DNA of 64,000 nt from NCBI RefSeq assembly GCF_006715175.1, contig NZ_VFMQ01000001.1, positions 1,984,001-2,048,000 on the forward strand, in the 5' to 3' direction. The position numbers and the translations under genes are program-made. How positions within the stretch are numbered: the stretch's first letter is position 1; each line of letters opens with the position of its first letter. The notes below the pieces were generated by a model. It worked only from the letters and a program-made list of their open reading frames with translations. It was not told the origin of the DNA and did no database searches. Of this stretch, positions 28,808 to 38,249 are shown piece by piece. The stretch is from Curtobacterium citreum (GTDB lineage: Bacteria > Actinomycetota > Actinomycetes > Actinomycetales > Microbacteriaceae).

Positions 28808-28914
28808 CGGCGCCGAGCGTGCCGGATCTGGGACGCTCGGCGCCGTCAACCGACGTCCTGTGCACGCTCGGCGACGCGCTCACGGGGTGTCGTGCGTGTT
28901 CGGCGCGCACCGAC
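28808..28914. repeat. convergent-gene repeat element, copy A
   Basis: Begins with a 13-bp-stem palindrome (CGGCGCCGAGCGT ... ACGCTCGGCGCCG, 28808-28845) around GGATCTGG, then about 70 bp that align with copy B at 61894-62007, sharing GCGCCGTC-N2-CCGACG, GTGTCGTGC and GGCGCG words. It fills the gap between the convergent Stealth and phosphoesterase genes. The palindrome can terminate both. Confidence 0.7.
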
Positions 28915-28978
28915 GCGGGCAACGCGAGGCCGCAGCACCGCGATGACGCAGCGCTGCGACTCCGCGTCGCCGCGCTCG

Positions 28979-29938
28979 TCAGCGGCGGACGGGGCTGGTA
29001 GGGACCGCGTCGAGCGTGAACACCGGGATGCTCGCCGTGACCGGGGCCGGCTCGACCGCGGCCGGGATGGACACCCCCGCGGCCGCGAGACGTGCTTCGG
29101 TCTCCGTCGCGGAGACGGGCTGCCCGACGGTCGAGTAGTGCCCGACCGGGACCACCGAGTGCACGACGTTGTTGCCGTAGACGTGCACGAGGTTGAACGA
29201 CTGCGCGCCGTCCTGTCCCCGGGTTCCGCCCTGGTACTCCGTCAGGTCCTGCGTGTAACACGTGGCGCTGGCGACCGAGACCGGGATGCCGGCGAACACC
29301 GCGCTCGTGGAGTAGTGGAGGTGACCGGCGATGATCGCGATGACGTCGGAGCCCTCGACGACCTCGGCCAGGGCCGCCTGGTCACGGAGCTCGACGAGGA
29401 CGGCGAGGTCCTGGACGCTCGGCACGGGCGGGTGGTGCATCGCGAGGATCGTGCCGTGCGGCGCTGCCTCGGAGAGGACCTCGGCGAGCCAGTCGAGCTG
29501 CGCGGGGGAGACCTCGCCGTGGTGCTGGCCCGGGACGCTCGTGTCGAGGGTGATCACGCGCAGTCCGTTCACGTCGTACACGAAGTCGACGGGGCGGTCG
29601 GTGGGCTGCAGGCCGAAGAGCTCCTGGCGGAAGGCGCCGCGCTCGTCGTGGTTGCCCATGGCCCAGATGACCTGCGCGCCGATCCGGGCCGCGGCCGGCT
29701 CGACGATGTCGCGGACCCGGGCGTAGGCGCCGGGCTCACCCTTGTCGGCCACGTCGCCGGTGACGACGATCGCCTCGGGGTGGGTCCCGGAGGCCTCGAT
29801 GTCGGCGATGATCGCCTGCAGCCGCGCTGCGGAGTCGACGTCTCCGTAGAGGTCGCCGTCACCCGCCACGAGGTGGGTGTCGCTGAGGTGGAGGAGGAAG
29901 TGGTTCGGCCTGGGGTGTTCGGCCGTCCGGCTGTCCAT
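28979..29938 (-). CDS. calcineurin-like metallophosphoesterase (CpdA/GpdQ type)
   Basis: 319 residues. The full dinuclear-metal set is present: LSDTHL (DxH), VTGDVADKG (GDxxD), AMGNHDE (GNHD), MHHPPVP and AGHLHYS (GHxH). The grouping is with class III cyclic nucleotide and glycerophosphodiester phosphodiesterases such as CpdA, Rv0805 and GpdQ, so cAMP or a phosphodiester is the probable substrate. A 40-residue Pro/Ala-rich tail follows the core. ATG 29938 is preferred to an ATG 69 bp upstream, whose extension is poorly coding. No signal peptide. Confidence 0.9.
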   Translation of the reverse strand: MDSRTAEHPRPNHFLLHLSDTHLVAGDGDLYGDVDSAARLQAIIADIEASGTHPEAIVVTGDVADKGEPGAYARVRDIVEPAAARIGAQVIWAMGNHDERGAFRQELFGLQPTDRPVDFVYDVNGLRVITLDTSVPGQHHGEVSPAQLDWLAEVLSEAAPHGTILAMHHPPVPSVQDLAVLVELRDQAALAEVVEGSDVIAIIAGHLHYSTSAVFAGIPVSVASATCYTQDLTEYQGGTRGQDGAQSFNLVHVYGNNVVHSVVPVGHYSTVGQPVSATETEARLAAAGVSIPAAVEPAPVTASIPVFTLDAVPTSPVRR

Positions 29939-30058
29939 CGGTGTCTCGTTCCGTTGGCGGATGCGTGGTGCAACACAGTGCCACACCGTTCTCCACGAGT
30001 CCACCACTCGTTCTTGAATCCGAGGTGAACCGGAAGCGTGTTTCTCTGAAATTGAGGC

Positions 30059-30107
30059 GAACGAACGAGCCCCCCGACCACGAAGTGGACGAGGGGCTCG
30101 TTCGTTC
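30059..30107 (-). terminator. hairpin terminator after qcrB
   Basis: A 15-bp perfect stem (GAACGAACGAGCCCC) with a 19-nt loop, 24 bp beyond the qcrB stop codon. Confidence 0.8.
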
Positions 30108-30130
30108 TTGCCGAGAAGTGTAGCTGGGTG

Positions 30131-31819
30131 TCAGTGGTTCCCGGCACCGACCGCGGGGGCCGGGGTGGTGCTGTCGATCTCCGGACCGTGGTGAGCGGCG
30201 TGCGCGGCCTCGAGCTCGGACTTCGTGACCGGAGCGATGCGGTCCTCGAAGAAGAAGCGGGAGAGGCGTGCACGGGTCTTCTGCACCGCGGTGATCCGAC
30301 CCTTGGCGTCCGGACGGATCATGAGGGGCTTGTACTCGTTGAACTGCAGGAGCTTCCAGCGCTCGTACTCGTCGAGCTGCTCGTGCACCTCGATGTACTC
30401 GCCGTGCGGCAGGCGGACGATGCGGCCCGACTCGTAGCCGTGCAGGACGATCTCGCGGTCCTTCTTCTGCAGCGCGAGGCAGACGCGCTTCGTGATCCAG
30501 AAGGCGACGAACGGGCCGAGGACCGTCGTGGCCTGGATGACGTGGATCACGTGCTCGATCGACACCATGAAGTGCGTGGCGATGATGTCGGACGAGGCAG
30601 CCGCCCAGAGCGAGGCGTACAGCGTGATGCCCGCGGCACCGAAGGCGGTGCGGGTCGGGGCGTTGCGCGGACGGTCGGCCAGGTGGTGCTCGCGCTTGTC
30701 ACCGGTCACCCACGCCTCGATGAAGGGGTAGATGAACATCGCGATGATGAGGAACATCAGGACCGCGATCGGCACGAGGATGTTGAACGACACCGTGTAG
30801 CCGAACCACACGACCTCCCAGTGCGGCGGCACCAGACGGAGCGCGCCGTCGGCGAAGCCGATGTACCAGTCGGGCTGGGTACCGGCGGACACCGGGGACG
30901 GGTCGTACGGGCCGTAGTTCCAGATCGGGTTGATCGTGAACAGCGACGCGATGAGGGCCAGGATGCCCGCGACGATGAAGAAGAAGCCACCGGCCTTCGC
31001 GGCGAACGCCGGGAGGATCGGGACACCGACGACGTTCTCGTTCGTCTTGCCCGGACCCGCGAACTGCGTGTGCTTGTTGATGACGACCAGCACGAGGTGG
31101 ACGCCGAGCACCGCGACGAGGATCGCCGGGAGCAGCAGGATGTGCAGCGTGTACAGGCGGCCGACGATGTCTGTGCCCGGGAATTCGCCGCCGAACAGCA
31201 GGTAGGCGATCCAGACGCCGATGACCGGGACGCCCTCGATCATGCCGACGATGATGCGGAGACCGTTGCCGGAGAGCAGATCGTCGGGGAGCGAGTAGCC
31301 CGTGAAGCCCTCGGCCATGGCCAGGATCCACAGCACGAAGCCGAAGACCCAGTTGAGCTCACGCGGCTTGCGGAAGGCACCCGTGAAGAACACGCGGGCC
31401 ATGTGCAGCATGATCGAGGCCACGAACAGCAGGGCCGCCCAGTGGTGGATCTGCCGGACGAAGAGTCCGCCGCGGATGTCGAACGAGATGTTCAGCGTGG
31501 ACTGCAGGGCGGTCGACATCTCGACGCCCTTCAGCGGCACGTACGAGCCGTTGTAGACGACCTCGGTCATCGACGCCTGGAAGAAGAACGTCAGGAACGT
31601 CCCGGAGAGCAGTACGACGACGAAGCTGTACAGCGCGACCTCGCCGAGCATGAAGCTCCAGTGGTCGGGGAAGATCTTCCGCCCGACCTCCTTCACGAGG
31701 CCCGAGATGCTGGTGCGCTCGTCGATGTAGTTCGCGACCCCGCCGATGATGCGGGATCCGCGCTCCGGCGCCGGCTTCGTGGCCGTCGACGAAGGGGTGG
31801 TGGTTGTGGTGCTGGTCAT
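30131..31819 (-). CDS. qcrB: cytochrome bc1 complex, cytochrome b subunit
   Basis: 562 residues, the actinobacterial menaquinol-oxidising cytochrome b with eight or nine membrane helices. Haem-ligand histidine pairs lie in the second and fourth helices (QIHHWAALLFVASIMLHMARVF and LYTLHILLLPAILVAVLGVHLVLV). The PPHWE-like Qo loop (RLVPPHWEVVW) is present. The long polar C-terminal tail of about 130 residues is typical of actinobacteria. It carries electrons within the bc1-aa3 supercomplex. ATG 31819 overlaps the qcrA stop by one base. Confidence 0.97.
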   Translation of the reverse strand: MTSTTTTTPSSTATKPAPERGSRIIGGVANYIDERTSISGLVKEVGRKIFPDHWSFMLGEVALYSFVVVLLSGTFLTFFFQASMTEVVYNGSYVPLKGVEMSTALQSTLNISFDIRGGLFVRQIHHWAALLFVASIMLHMARVFFTGAFRKPRELNWVFGFVLWILAMAEGFTGYSLPDDLLSGNGLRIIVGMIEGVPVIGVWIAYLLFGGEFPGTDIVGRLYTLHILLLPAILVAVLGVHLVLVVINKHTQFAGPGKTNENVVGVPILPAFAAKAGGFFFIVAGILALIASLFTINPIWNYGPYDPSPVSAGTQPDWYIGFADGALRLVPPHWEVVWFGYTVSFNILVPIAVLMFLIIAMFIYPFIEAWVTGDKREHHLADRPRNAPTRTAFGAAGITLYASLWAAASSDIIATHFMVSIEHVIHVIQATTVLGPFVAFWITKRVCLALQKKDREIVLHGYESGRIVRLPHGEYIEVHEQLDEYERWKLLQFNEYKPLMIRPDAKGRITAVQKTRARLSRFFFEDRIAPVTKSELEAAHAAHHGPEIDSTTPAPAVGAGNH

Positions 31820-32886
31820 CAGCGTTCACGCTCCCAGAAGGACGGTCCGACCGGCTCGTGGAAGTCGCTCTGGGCGACCAGGTAGCCGTCGTCGTCGATC
31901 GCGATCGGAAGTTGGGGGAGGGGACGTGCGGCCGGGCCGAAGATGACCTCGCAGTTGTTCGAGACGTCGAACGTCGACTGGTGGCACGGGCACAGCAGGT
32001 GGTGCGTCTGCTGCTCGTAGAGCGCGACCGGGCACCCGACGTGGGTGCAGATCTTGGAGTAGGCGACGATGCCGTCGTAGCCCCAGTCCTCGTGCCCCTT
32101 GGCGGGGTTGAGGTCCTTCGGGTCGAGGCGCATGAGGAGGACGGAGGCCTTGGCCTTCTCCTCGAGCATGTGCTCCGAGTCCAGCATGCCGTCCGGGATC
32201 ACGTGGAAGACCGAACCGATGGTGACGTCGGAGGCCCGGATGGGGAGGCCCGTCGGGTCCTTCGTCAGGCGCATGCCCGACTTCCAGAACGTGTGACGGA
32301 GCAGCTCGTTCGGGTCCTCTGCCGGGGCGAGGTCACGGACGAGGACGATGCCGGGCAGCGGGAACGCGGCCAGGGCGCCGATCATCGAGTTGCGGATCAG
32401 CTTGCGGCGGCTGAACCCGGACTCCTTGTCGGCGAGCTGGAACGCCTCGACCGCCTTGGCGCGGGTCGCGTCGGTCCCACGGGTGGGGTGGCGCATCTCG
32501 GAGATCTCGCGGTCGACGACGAGCGTCTTCGACCAGTAGACGGCGCCGAGGCCCAGGGCGATGAGCGCGAGGGCGATGGCCAGGCCGAGCCAGAGGTTGC
32601 CAGCGCGGACGGTGCCGAAGTTCTCTGGGTCGATCGGGAACGCGACGTAGGCCGCGATCGCCAGGACGCTGCCCACGATGGACAGGTAGAAGAACGTGGC
32701 GACCTGACGCTCGGCCAGGCGCTGCTTCTTCGGGTCGACGTCGGTGCGGCGCGCGCGGTGCGGCGGCTCGCCCGGGTTCTCGAACGGGTCGGCGGGAACG
32801 ACCGCCGTGCCTGCCGGGGTACTGGTCGTGCCGTGCTTCTCGACAGCCGAGGACGAGCTCAGTGCCTCGTCGTCGTGCTCTGCCAT
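31819..32886 (-). CDS. qcrA: cytochrome bc1 complex, Rieske iron-sulfur subunit
   Basis: 355 residues. Three N-terminal membrane helices, as in other actinobacterial QcrA, then the Rieske domain with the [2Fe-2S] ligands Cys280, His282, Cys299 and His302 and the disulfide pair Cys285/Cys301 (CTHVGC and CPCHQS). A twin-arginine-like SRRKLIRN precedes the third helix, so Tat could insert that domain. The ATG at 32886 is chosen for AAGGGAA eight bases upstream; a GTG at 32913 also exists but lacks a site. Confidence 0.96.
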   Translation of the reverse strand: MAEHDDEALSSSSAVEKHGTTSTPAGTAVVPADPFENPGEPPHRARRTDVDPKKQRLAERQVATFFYLSIVGSVLAIAAYVAFPIDPENFGTVRAGNLWLGLAIALALIALGLGAVYWSKTLVVDREISEMRHPTRGTDATRAKAVEAFQLADKESGFSRRKLIRNSMIGALAAFPLPGIVLVRDLAPAEDPNELLRHTFWKSGMRLTKDPTGLPIRASDVTIGSVFHVIPDGMLDSEHMLEEKAKASVLLMRLDPKDLNPAKGHEDWGYDGIVAYSKICTHVGCPVALYEQQTHHLLCPCHQSTFDVSNNCEVIFGPAARPLPQLPIAIDDDGYLVAQSDFHEPVGPSFWERER

Positions 32887-32919
32887 GGTGTTCCCTTCAG
32901 TGTCGTTCGACACGGACGA

Positions 32920-33723
32920 TCAGTTGGTCTTCGCGGTCAGCCACACGGTCATCGCGACGACCGCACCGAGACCGAAGATCCAGATGAACAGACCCTCTGC
33001 CACCGGGCCGAGGGAGCCGAGGGCGAAGCCGCCAGGCGACTTGTTGTCCTGCACGTACTTGAGGTACGTGATGATGTCGGCCTTCTGCTCGGGCGTGAGG
33101 TTCAGGTCGTTGAAGACCGGCATGTTCTGCGGGCCGGTGGCCATGGCCTCGTAGATGTGCTTGCCGGAGACCGTCTGCAGGTTCGGCGCGTACTTGCCCT
33201 CGGTCAGCGCACCACCGGCACCGGCCACGTTGTGGCACATCGCGCAGTTGATGCGGAAGAGCTCGGCGCCCTCGGCGGCGTCGCCCTTGCCGTCGGTCAG
33301 CGACGTGGAGGGGACGGCCGGGCCGGGGCCGAGCGAGGCGACGTAGGCACCCATCGCGTCGATCTGCTCGTCCGTGAACTGGGCGGGCTTCTCCTCGGCC
33401 TGCGGGCCCTGGGCAGCCATCGGCATGCGACCGGTGCCGACCTGGAAGTCGACCGACGCGGCGCCGACACCGATGAGGGACGGGCCCTCGCTCGTGCCCT
33501 GCGCGTCGAGACCGTGGCAGGTCGCGCAGTTCGAGGCGAAGAGCTTCTGGCCCTCGTTCACCTTCGACTGGCTCGAGGCCACGGTGGTCGTGCTGTCGTC
33601 GGCGTTGGCCGTCGAGCTGAACAGCGCGTACGCACCGCCGGTGGTCATGAGACCCACGACGATGAGCGACACGGTCGCCATCGGGGAACGGCGGCCCTTC
33701 TTGGACTTGGTTCTGTTGAACAT
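32920..33723 (-). CDS. qcrC: cytochrome bc1 complex, dihaem cytochrome c subunit
   Basis: 267 residues. An N-terminal signal-anchor helix (MATVSLIVVGLMTTGGAYAL), two class I cytochrome c domains with CATCH (66-70) and CAMCH (160-164), and a C-terminal membrane helix (FIWIFGLGAVVAMTVWL). Distal methionines are offered by GRMPM and QNMPVF. The protein passes electrons straight to the aa3 oxidase. It lies 21 bp after ctaE in the same operon. Confidence 0.97.
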   Translation of the reverse strand: MFNRTKSKKGRRSPMATVSLIVVGLMTTGGAYALFSSTANADDSTTTVASSQSKVNEGQKLFASNCATCHGLDAQGTSEGPSLIGVGAASVDFQVGTGRMPMAAQGPQAEEKPAQFTDEQIDAMGAYVASLGPGPAVPSTSLTDGKGDAAEGAELFRINCAMCHNVAGAGGALTEGKYAPNLQTVSGKHIYEAMATGPQNMPVFNDLNLTPEQKADIITYLKYVQDNKSPGGFALGSLGPVAEGLFIWIFGLGAVVAMTVWLTAKTN

Positions 33724-33744
33724 GCTGTGCGGGGTGTCCAGTTC

Positions 33745-34374
33745 CTACTTGAGAAGGTAGATGACGGCGAAGAGACCGATCCAGACCACGTCGACGAAGT
33801 GCCAGTAGTACGACACGACGATCGCGGTGGTCGCCTCCTTGTGCCCGAAGTTCTTGGCGGCGAAGCCACGACCCAGGGTGAGGAGGAACGCGATGAGACC
33901 GCCCGTGACGTGCAGGCCGTGGAAGCCGGTGGTCATGTAGAACGCGGAGCCATAGGCGCTCGAGGAGAGCGTGACGCCCTCATGCCAGAGGTTGGCGTAC
34001 TCGAAGATCTGGCCGCAGACGAAGATCGCGCCCATGCAGTACGTGACGAAGAACCACTCCGTCATGCCCCAGTCCTTCGGGTTCCAGCTCGTGCGGTGCA
34101 CCTGGAAGCGTTCGGCGGCGAAGACCGCGAACTGGCAGGCGAAGCTGGACAGCACCAGGATGATCGTGTTCACGGAGGCGAAGGGCACCTCGAGCTTGGA
34201 CGTCTCGGTCGCCCAGAGCTCGGGCGAGGTGCTGCGCAGCGTGAAGTAGATCGCGAACAGGCCGGCGAAGAACATGACCTCGCTGCCCAGCCACACGATC
34301 GTCCCCACGGCAACGGCGTTCGGCCTGTTCAGGACCGGACCGCTGGCGGATCTGGAGAGAGGGGTGCTAGTCAC
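33745..34374 (-). CDS. ctaE: cytochrome c oxidase subunit III
   Basis: 209 residues with five membrane helices and the subunit III motifs [26 protein letters not shown] and [15 protein letters not shown]. It stabilises proton uptake in the aa3 oxidase. The longest frame begins with ATG at 34383, but that ATG lies inside a CATAAT -10 hexamer. The GTG at 34374 (VTSTPLS) is exactly 7 nt downstream of CATAAT, the leaderless pattern seen elsewhere here, so I take it as the true start. First gene of ctaE-qcrCAB. Confidence 0.94.
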   Translation of the reverse strand: MTSTPLSRSASGPVLNRPNAVAVGTIVWLGSEVMFFAGLFAIYFTLRSTSPELWATETSKLEVPFASVNTIILVLSSFACQFAVFAAERFQVHRTSWNPKDWGMTEWFFVTYCMGAIFVCGQIFEYANLWHEGVTLSSSAYGSAFYMTTGFHGLHVTGGLIAFLLTLGRGFAAKNFGHKEATTAIVVSYYWHFVDVVWIGLFAVIYLLK

Positions 34375-34381
34375 GTCCACC

Positions 34382-34387
34382 ATTATG
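34382..34387 (-). promoter_or_regulatory. -10 hexamer for leaderless ctaE-qcrCAB operon
   Basis: CATAAT on the minus strand, 7 nt before the GTG at 34374. Confidence 0.55.
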
Positions 34388-34441
34388 GCCGAAACCTGTG
34401 ACAGTGTTTTCGCAGCAGACTGGCGGGTCTCTCGAACTCAC

Positions 34442-34447
34442 TACGAT
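34442..34447 (+). promoter_or_regulatory. -10 hexamer for leaderless trpD
   Basis: TACGAT, 6 nt before the trpD ATG; divergent from the ctaE promoter. Confidence 0.5.
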
Positions 34448-34453
34448 CAAGGC

Positions 34454-35509
34454 ATGTCGCTCTCACTCTCCTGGCCTGCGGTGATCAGCGCGCTCATGGC
34501 GCGCGAGGACCTCTCGATCAGGCAGTCCACATGGGCCATGGAGGAGATCGTCCAGGGGCGTGCGACAGCAGCACAGATCGCCGCGTTCGCCGTGGCCCTG
34601 CGTGCGAAGGGCGAGACCGTCGACGAGGTCGTCGGGTTCCGCGACGCCATCCTCGATGCCGCTGTCCCACTGGACGTGGACCCGATGGCGCTCGACATCG
34701 TCGGCACCGGCGGCGACGTCGTGGGTACCGTGAACGTCTCGACGATGGCCGCGATCGTGATCTCCGCCTCGGGCGTGCCGGTCGTCAAGCACGGCAACCG
34801 CGCGAGCTCGTCGAAGTCCGGATCGAGCGACGTGCTCGCCGCCCTCGGGCTCGACCTGACGATGGACGCGGTGCGGGTAGCGGACACGTTCCGGCGTGTC
34901 GGTCTGACCTTCGCCTTCGCGAGCGCGTTCCACCCCGGCTTCGCGCACGCGGCTCCGGTGCGCCGCGAGATCGGCGTGCCGACCGTCTTCAACTTCCTCG
35001 GCCCGCTCGTCAATCCCGCCCGGTGCGAGGCGAACGCGGTCGGTGTGGCCCAGCTCGAGCTCGTGCCGATCATCACGGGCGTGTTCCAGACCCGCGGCGC
35101 CACGGCACTTGTGTTCCGCGGTGACGACGGCCTCGACGAGCTCACCACGACCGGGCACTCGCACATCTGGGAGGTCACCGGTGGCCGCGTGATCGAGCAC
35201 GACCTCGACCCGCGGGACCTCGGGATCGCCCGCGCGCGTACCGAGGACCTGCTCGGCGGTGACCCGGAGCACAACGCCGCCGTGGTCCACCGGGTGCTGG
35301 CGGGGGAGACCGGCCCGGTCCGGGACATCGTCCTGCTGAACGCCGCCGCGGGACTGGTGTCCTTCCGGCTCGCCGAGGACCCCGACCAGGCCGATCGGCC
35401 GATCCTGCAGCGCTTCCGCGAGCAGCTCGTCGTGGCCGCCGAGGCGATCGACTCCGGCGCAGCGGCGCAGAAGCTCGCCGACTGGGTCGGCGCGGCCCCC
35501 GCGGCCTGA
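34454..35509 (+). CDS. trpD: anthranilate phosphoribosyltransferase
   Basis: 351 residues. Joins anthranilate and PRPP in tryptophan synthesis. PRPP and metal motifs: DIVGTGGD, VNVSTMAAIVISASG, KHGNRASSSKSGSSD and the DGLDELTTTG acidic motif. It stands apart from other trp genes, divergent from ctaE, as in many actinobacteria. The ATG at 34454 has TACGAT six bases upstream and no strong ribosome site. Two hairpins follow the stop. Confidence 0.96.
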   Translation: MSLSLSWPAVISALMAREDLSIRQSTWAMEEIVQGRATAAQIAAFAVALRAKGETVDEVVGFRDAILDAAVPLDVDPMALDIVGTGGDVVGTVNVSTMAAIVISASGVPVVKHGNRASSSKSGSSDVLAALGLDLTMDAVRVADTFRRVGLTFAFASAFHPGFAHAAPVRREIGVPTVFNFLGPLVNPARCEANAVGVAQLELVPIITGVFQTRGATALVFRGDDGLDELTTTGHSHIWEVTGGRVIEHDLDPRDLGIARARTEDLLGGDPEHNAAVVHRVLAGETGPVRDIVLLNAAAGLVSFRLAEDPDQADRPILQRFREQLVVAAEAIDSGAAAQKLADWVGAAPAA

Positions 35510-35571
35510 CCCGGCGACGCCGCGGCGTCGAGCGGCGACCCAGCCGAACCTCCGAGACACCGCCGAACCGC

Positions 35572-35601
35572 CGAGACGCCCCCGGATCCGGGGGCGTCTC
35601 G
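35572..35601 (+). terminator. 30-bp perfect palindrome terminator after trpD
   Basis: CGAGACGCCCCCGGA mirrored exactly with no unpaired loop in DNA; as RNA it forms a stem of about 13 bp. Further GTCTCG words follow to 35632. Confidence 0.75.
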
Positions 35602-35660
35602 CCGTCGTGGCGGCGTCTCGCGAGCAGGCGCACCAGCGGACGCACCAGCAGGCCACGCAC

Positions 35661-35703
35661 TGGAGGCGCGGTGCCGGTCCGTCGGACCGGCACCGCGCCT
35701 CCA
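35661..35703. terminator. 20-bp hairpin, GGAGGCGCGG repeat family
   Basis: A perfect 20-bp stem (TGGAGGCGCGGTGCCGGTCC) with a GTC loop, 22 bp beyond the glpK stop. It serves the convergent trpD and glpK genes and belongs to the dispersed hairpin family. Confidence 0.85.
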
Positions 35704-35724
35704 GGCGGTCACCTCACACGCGGG

Positions 35725-37236
35725 TCAGCGCACGTCCTCGTCGACCCAGTCGAAGGTCTTCGTGACGGCCTTCTTCCAGAGGCGGAGCTGACGGTCGCGC
35801 TCGGCGTCGTCGAGCTGGGGCTCCCAGCGCTTGTCCTCCTGCCAGTTGGCGCGCAGCTCGTCCAGGTTCGCCCAGAACCCGACGGCCAGACCGGCGGCGT
35901 AGGCGGCACCGAGGGCGGTGGTCTCCGCGACGACCGGTCGGACGACCGGCACGTTGAGGATGTCCGCCTGGAACTGCATGAGGGCGTCGTTGGCGGTCAT
36001 GCCGCCGTCGACCTTGAGCTCCGTCAGCTCGACACCGGAGTCGGCGTTGACCGCGTCCAGGACCTCTCGGGTCTGGAGCGCCGTCGCCTCGAGCGCGGCG
36101 CGGGCGATGTGGCCCTTGTTGACGTAGCGCGTCAGGCCGACGAGGGCACCGCGGGCGTCCGGACGCCAGTACGGCGCGAACAGACCCGAGAACGCCGGGA
36201 CGAAGTAGACGCCGCCGTTGTCCTCGACGGTCTTGGCGAGTGCCTCGACCTCGGGGGCGCTGCCGATGATGCCGAGGTTGTCGCGGAGCCACTGGATGAG
36301 CGAACCCGTGACGGCGATCGAGCCCTCGAGCGCGTAGTGCGTCTCCTGGTCGCCGAGCTTGTAGCCGACGGTGGTGAGCAGCCCGTTCTCGGAGCGGACG
36401 ATCTCGGTACCGGTGTTGAAGATCAGGAAGTTGCCGGTGCCGTAGGTGTTCTTCGACTCGCCCTGGTCGAACGCCGCCTGGCCGAAGGTCGCGGCCTGCT
36501 GGTCGCCGAGGATGCCGGCGATCGGGACCTCGCGGAGCAGGTTGGACGACTCGACGTGGCCGTAGACCTCGGAGGAACTGACGATCTCGGGGAGCATCGA
36601 CTTCGGCACGCCGAAGTCGGCGAGGATGTCGTCGCGCCAGGACAGCGTCTCGAGGTCCATGAACAGCGTGCGGGACGCGTTCGTGACGTCGGTCTTGTGC
36701 ACGCCGCCGTCGGTGCCGCCGGTCAGGTTCCAGAGGACCCAGGTGTCGGTGGTGCCGAAGAGCAGGTCGCCGGCCTCGGCCTTCTCGCGCGCACCCTCGA
36801 CGTTCTCGAGGATCCAGGCGATCTTGGTGCCGGAGAAGTACGTGGCGAGGGGCAGGCCGACGATCGACTTGTAGCGGTCGGTGTCGCCGTCCGCGAGCTC
36901 GTCGACGATCGCCTGCGTGCGGGTGTCCTGCCAGACGATGGCGTTGTACACGGCCTTGCCGGTGGTCTTGTCCCAGACCACTGCGGTCTCGCGCTGGTTG
37001 GTGATGCCGACCGCGGCGACGTCGTGGCGGGTGATGTCCGCGCGGGACAGCGCCTGGCCGATGACCTCGCGCGTGTTGTCCCAGATCTCCGCGGGGTCAT
37101 GCTCGACCCACCCGGCGCGCGGGAAGATCTGCTCGTGCTCCTTCTGTCCGACGGAGACGATCGAACCGGAGTGGTCGAAGACGATCGCTCGGGTCGAGGT
37201 GGTGCCCTGGTCGATGGCGACGATGTAGTCGGCCAT
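35725..37236 (-). CDS. glpK: glycerol kinase
   Basis: 503 residues, FGGY kinase making glycerol 3-phosphate. N-terminal [13 protein letters not shown] nucleotide motif; WDNTREV and glycerol-contacting [11 protein letters not shown]; the C-terminal FGGY signature region [17 protein letters not shown]. It lies 92 bp behind glpF in the same orientation with AAAGGAG upstream of the ATG, so the two form a glycerol uptake operon. No glpD is in the window. Confidence 0.97.
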   Translation of the reverse strand: MADYIVAIDQGTTSTRAIVFDHSGSIVSVGQKEHEQIFPRAGWVEHDPAEIWDNTREVIGQALSRADITRHDVAAVGITNQRETAVVWDKTTGKAVYNAIVWQDTRTQAIVDELADGDTDRYKSIVGLPLATYFSGTKIAWILENVEGAREKAEAGDLLFGTTDTWVLWNLTGGTDGGVHKTDVTNASRTLFMDLETLSWRDDILADFGVPKSMLPEIVSSSEVYGHVESSNLLREVPIAGILGDQQAATFGQAAFDQGESKNTYGTGNFLIFNTGTEIVRSENGLLTTVGYKLGDQETHYALEGSIAVTGSLIQWLRDNLGIIGSAPEVEALAKTVEDNGGVYFVPAFSGLFAPYWRPDARGALVGLTRYVNKGHIARAALEATALQTREVLDAVNADSGVELTELKVDGGMTANDALMQFQADILNVPVVRPVVAETTALGAAYAAGLAVGFWANLDELRANWQEDKRWEPQLDDAERDRQLRLWKKAVTKTFDWVDEDVR

Positions 37237-37328
37237 TGGTGCTCCTTTGCGGGTGTGTTCGGTGCGTCGGTCGGCGCGGGGCGTCGACCGGGGCCGGCCC
37301 CGGGTGGGGCCGGCCGGTGCGGGAGGGG

Positions 37329-38051
37329 TCAGACGAGGGGGAGGAGGGCCTTCGACAGCACGGCTGCGAGCGCGCCACCGACGAGCGGTCCGACGACCGG
37401 GACCCAGGCGTATGACCAGTCGCTGGAGCCCTTGCCCTTGATCGGCAGGAGGGCGTGGGCGATGCGCGGACCGAGGTCACGGGCGGGGTTGATGGCGTAG
37501 CCGGTCGGGCCACCGAGCGAGACACCGATCGCGATCACGAGGAAGGCGACGGGGATCGCGCCGAGCTCGGCCGGGGTCTTGCCGTTGGTGAAGGCGATGA
37601 CGACGAAGACGAGGACGAAGGTGCCGATGATCTCGGTCACGACGTTCCAGCCGTAGGAGCGGATCGCCGGGCCGGTCGAGAAGACGCCGAGCTTCGCTGC
37701 TGCGTCCGGCTCCTCGTCGAAGTGCTGCTTGTAGGCGAGCCAGACGATGACCGCACCGATGATCGCGCCGATGAGCTGCGCGATCCAGTACAGGAACATC
37801 TGGCCGATGGTGATGTTGCCGAGGATCGCCTGCGCGAGGCTGACCGCGGGGTTGAGCTGGCCGCCGGACTTGTACGAAACGGTGACACCGGCGAAGACCG
37901 CGAAGCCCCAGCCGATCGTGACCATGAGGAAGCCCGCACCGAAGCCCTTCGACTTCGTGAGGGAGACTGCGGCGACGACACCGCCACCGAGGATGATGAG
38001 CATCGCCGTACCGACGAGCTCCGAGAGGAAATTGACGCCGATGCCGTCCAT
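37329..38051 (-). CDS. glpF: glycerol facilitator (MIP/aquaglyceroporin)
   Basis: 240 residues with six membrane helices and both half-helix motifs, NPA in [10 protein letters not shown] and in [12 protein letters not shown]. The Asp after the second NPAR (RD) marks glycerol facilitators rather than water channels. AGGAGGT lies seven bases before the ATG. Upstream is a 310-bp divergent region shared with dhaK that holds two identical inverted repeats. Confidence 0.95.
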   Translation of the reverse strand: MDGIGVNFLSELVGTAMLIILGGGVVAAVSLTKSKGFGAGFLMVTIGWGFAVFAGVTVSYKSGGQLNPAVSLAQAILGNITIGQMFLYWIAQLIGAIIGAVIVWLAYKQHFDEEPDAAAKLGVFSTGPAIRSYGWNVVTEIIGTFVLVFVVIAFTNGKTPAELGAIPVAFLVIAIGVSLGGPTGYAINPARDLGPRIAHALLPIKGKGSSDWSYAWVPVVGPLVGGALAAVLSKALLPLV

Positions 38052-38127
38052 CGGTGACCTCCTGTGCGTAGGGGTCGGGGGTCCGGTGGTGCTGCGTCCG
38101 GCACTCCCCGTTGAGTGATTGGGGCCG

Positions 38128-38133
38128 AGCATA
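38128..38133 (-). promoter_or_regulatory. -10 hexamer of glpFK
   Basis: TATGCT on the minus strand, about 77 nt before the glpF ATG. The -35 region is poor, which suits an activated promoter. Confidence 0.4.
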
Positions 38134-38184
38134 GTGACGCGGATCGCCGCTGCGCGATGCGCCACCGAGGGAAGTTCGCGAAAG

Positions 38185-38198
38185 TGCACGAACGTGCA
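38185..38198. promoter_or_regulatory. operator-like inverted repeat 1 (glpF side)
   Basis: TGCACGAACGTGCA: arms TGCACG/CGTGCA with a 2-bp spacer. Identical to repeat 2, 65 bp away. It would be centred about 70 bp upstream of the glpFK start. Confidence 0.65.
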
Positions 38199-38249
38199 TG
38201 CCCGGTGTGCGGTTGCCCATCAGGAGCCGTCGCCACGCGCGCATCGTGC

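Noticed and set aside
32887..32913. Alternative GTG start for qcrA at 32913
   Set aside because: It lacks a ribosome site, while ATG 32886 has AAGGGAA at proper distance.
31804..34401. 865-codon plus-strand frame opposite qcrA, qcrC and ctaE
   Set aside because: Arg/Asp/Val-rich shadow translation. The minus strand encodes unmistakable Rieske, cytochrome c and oxidase subunits.
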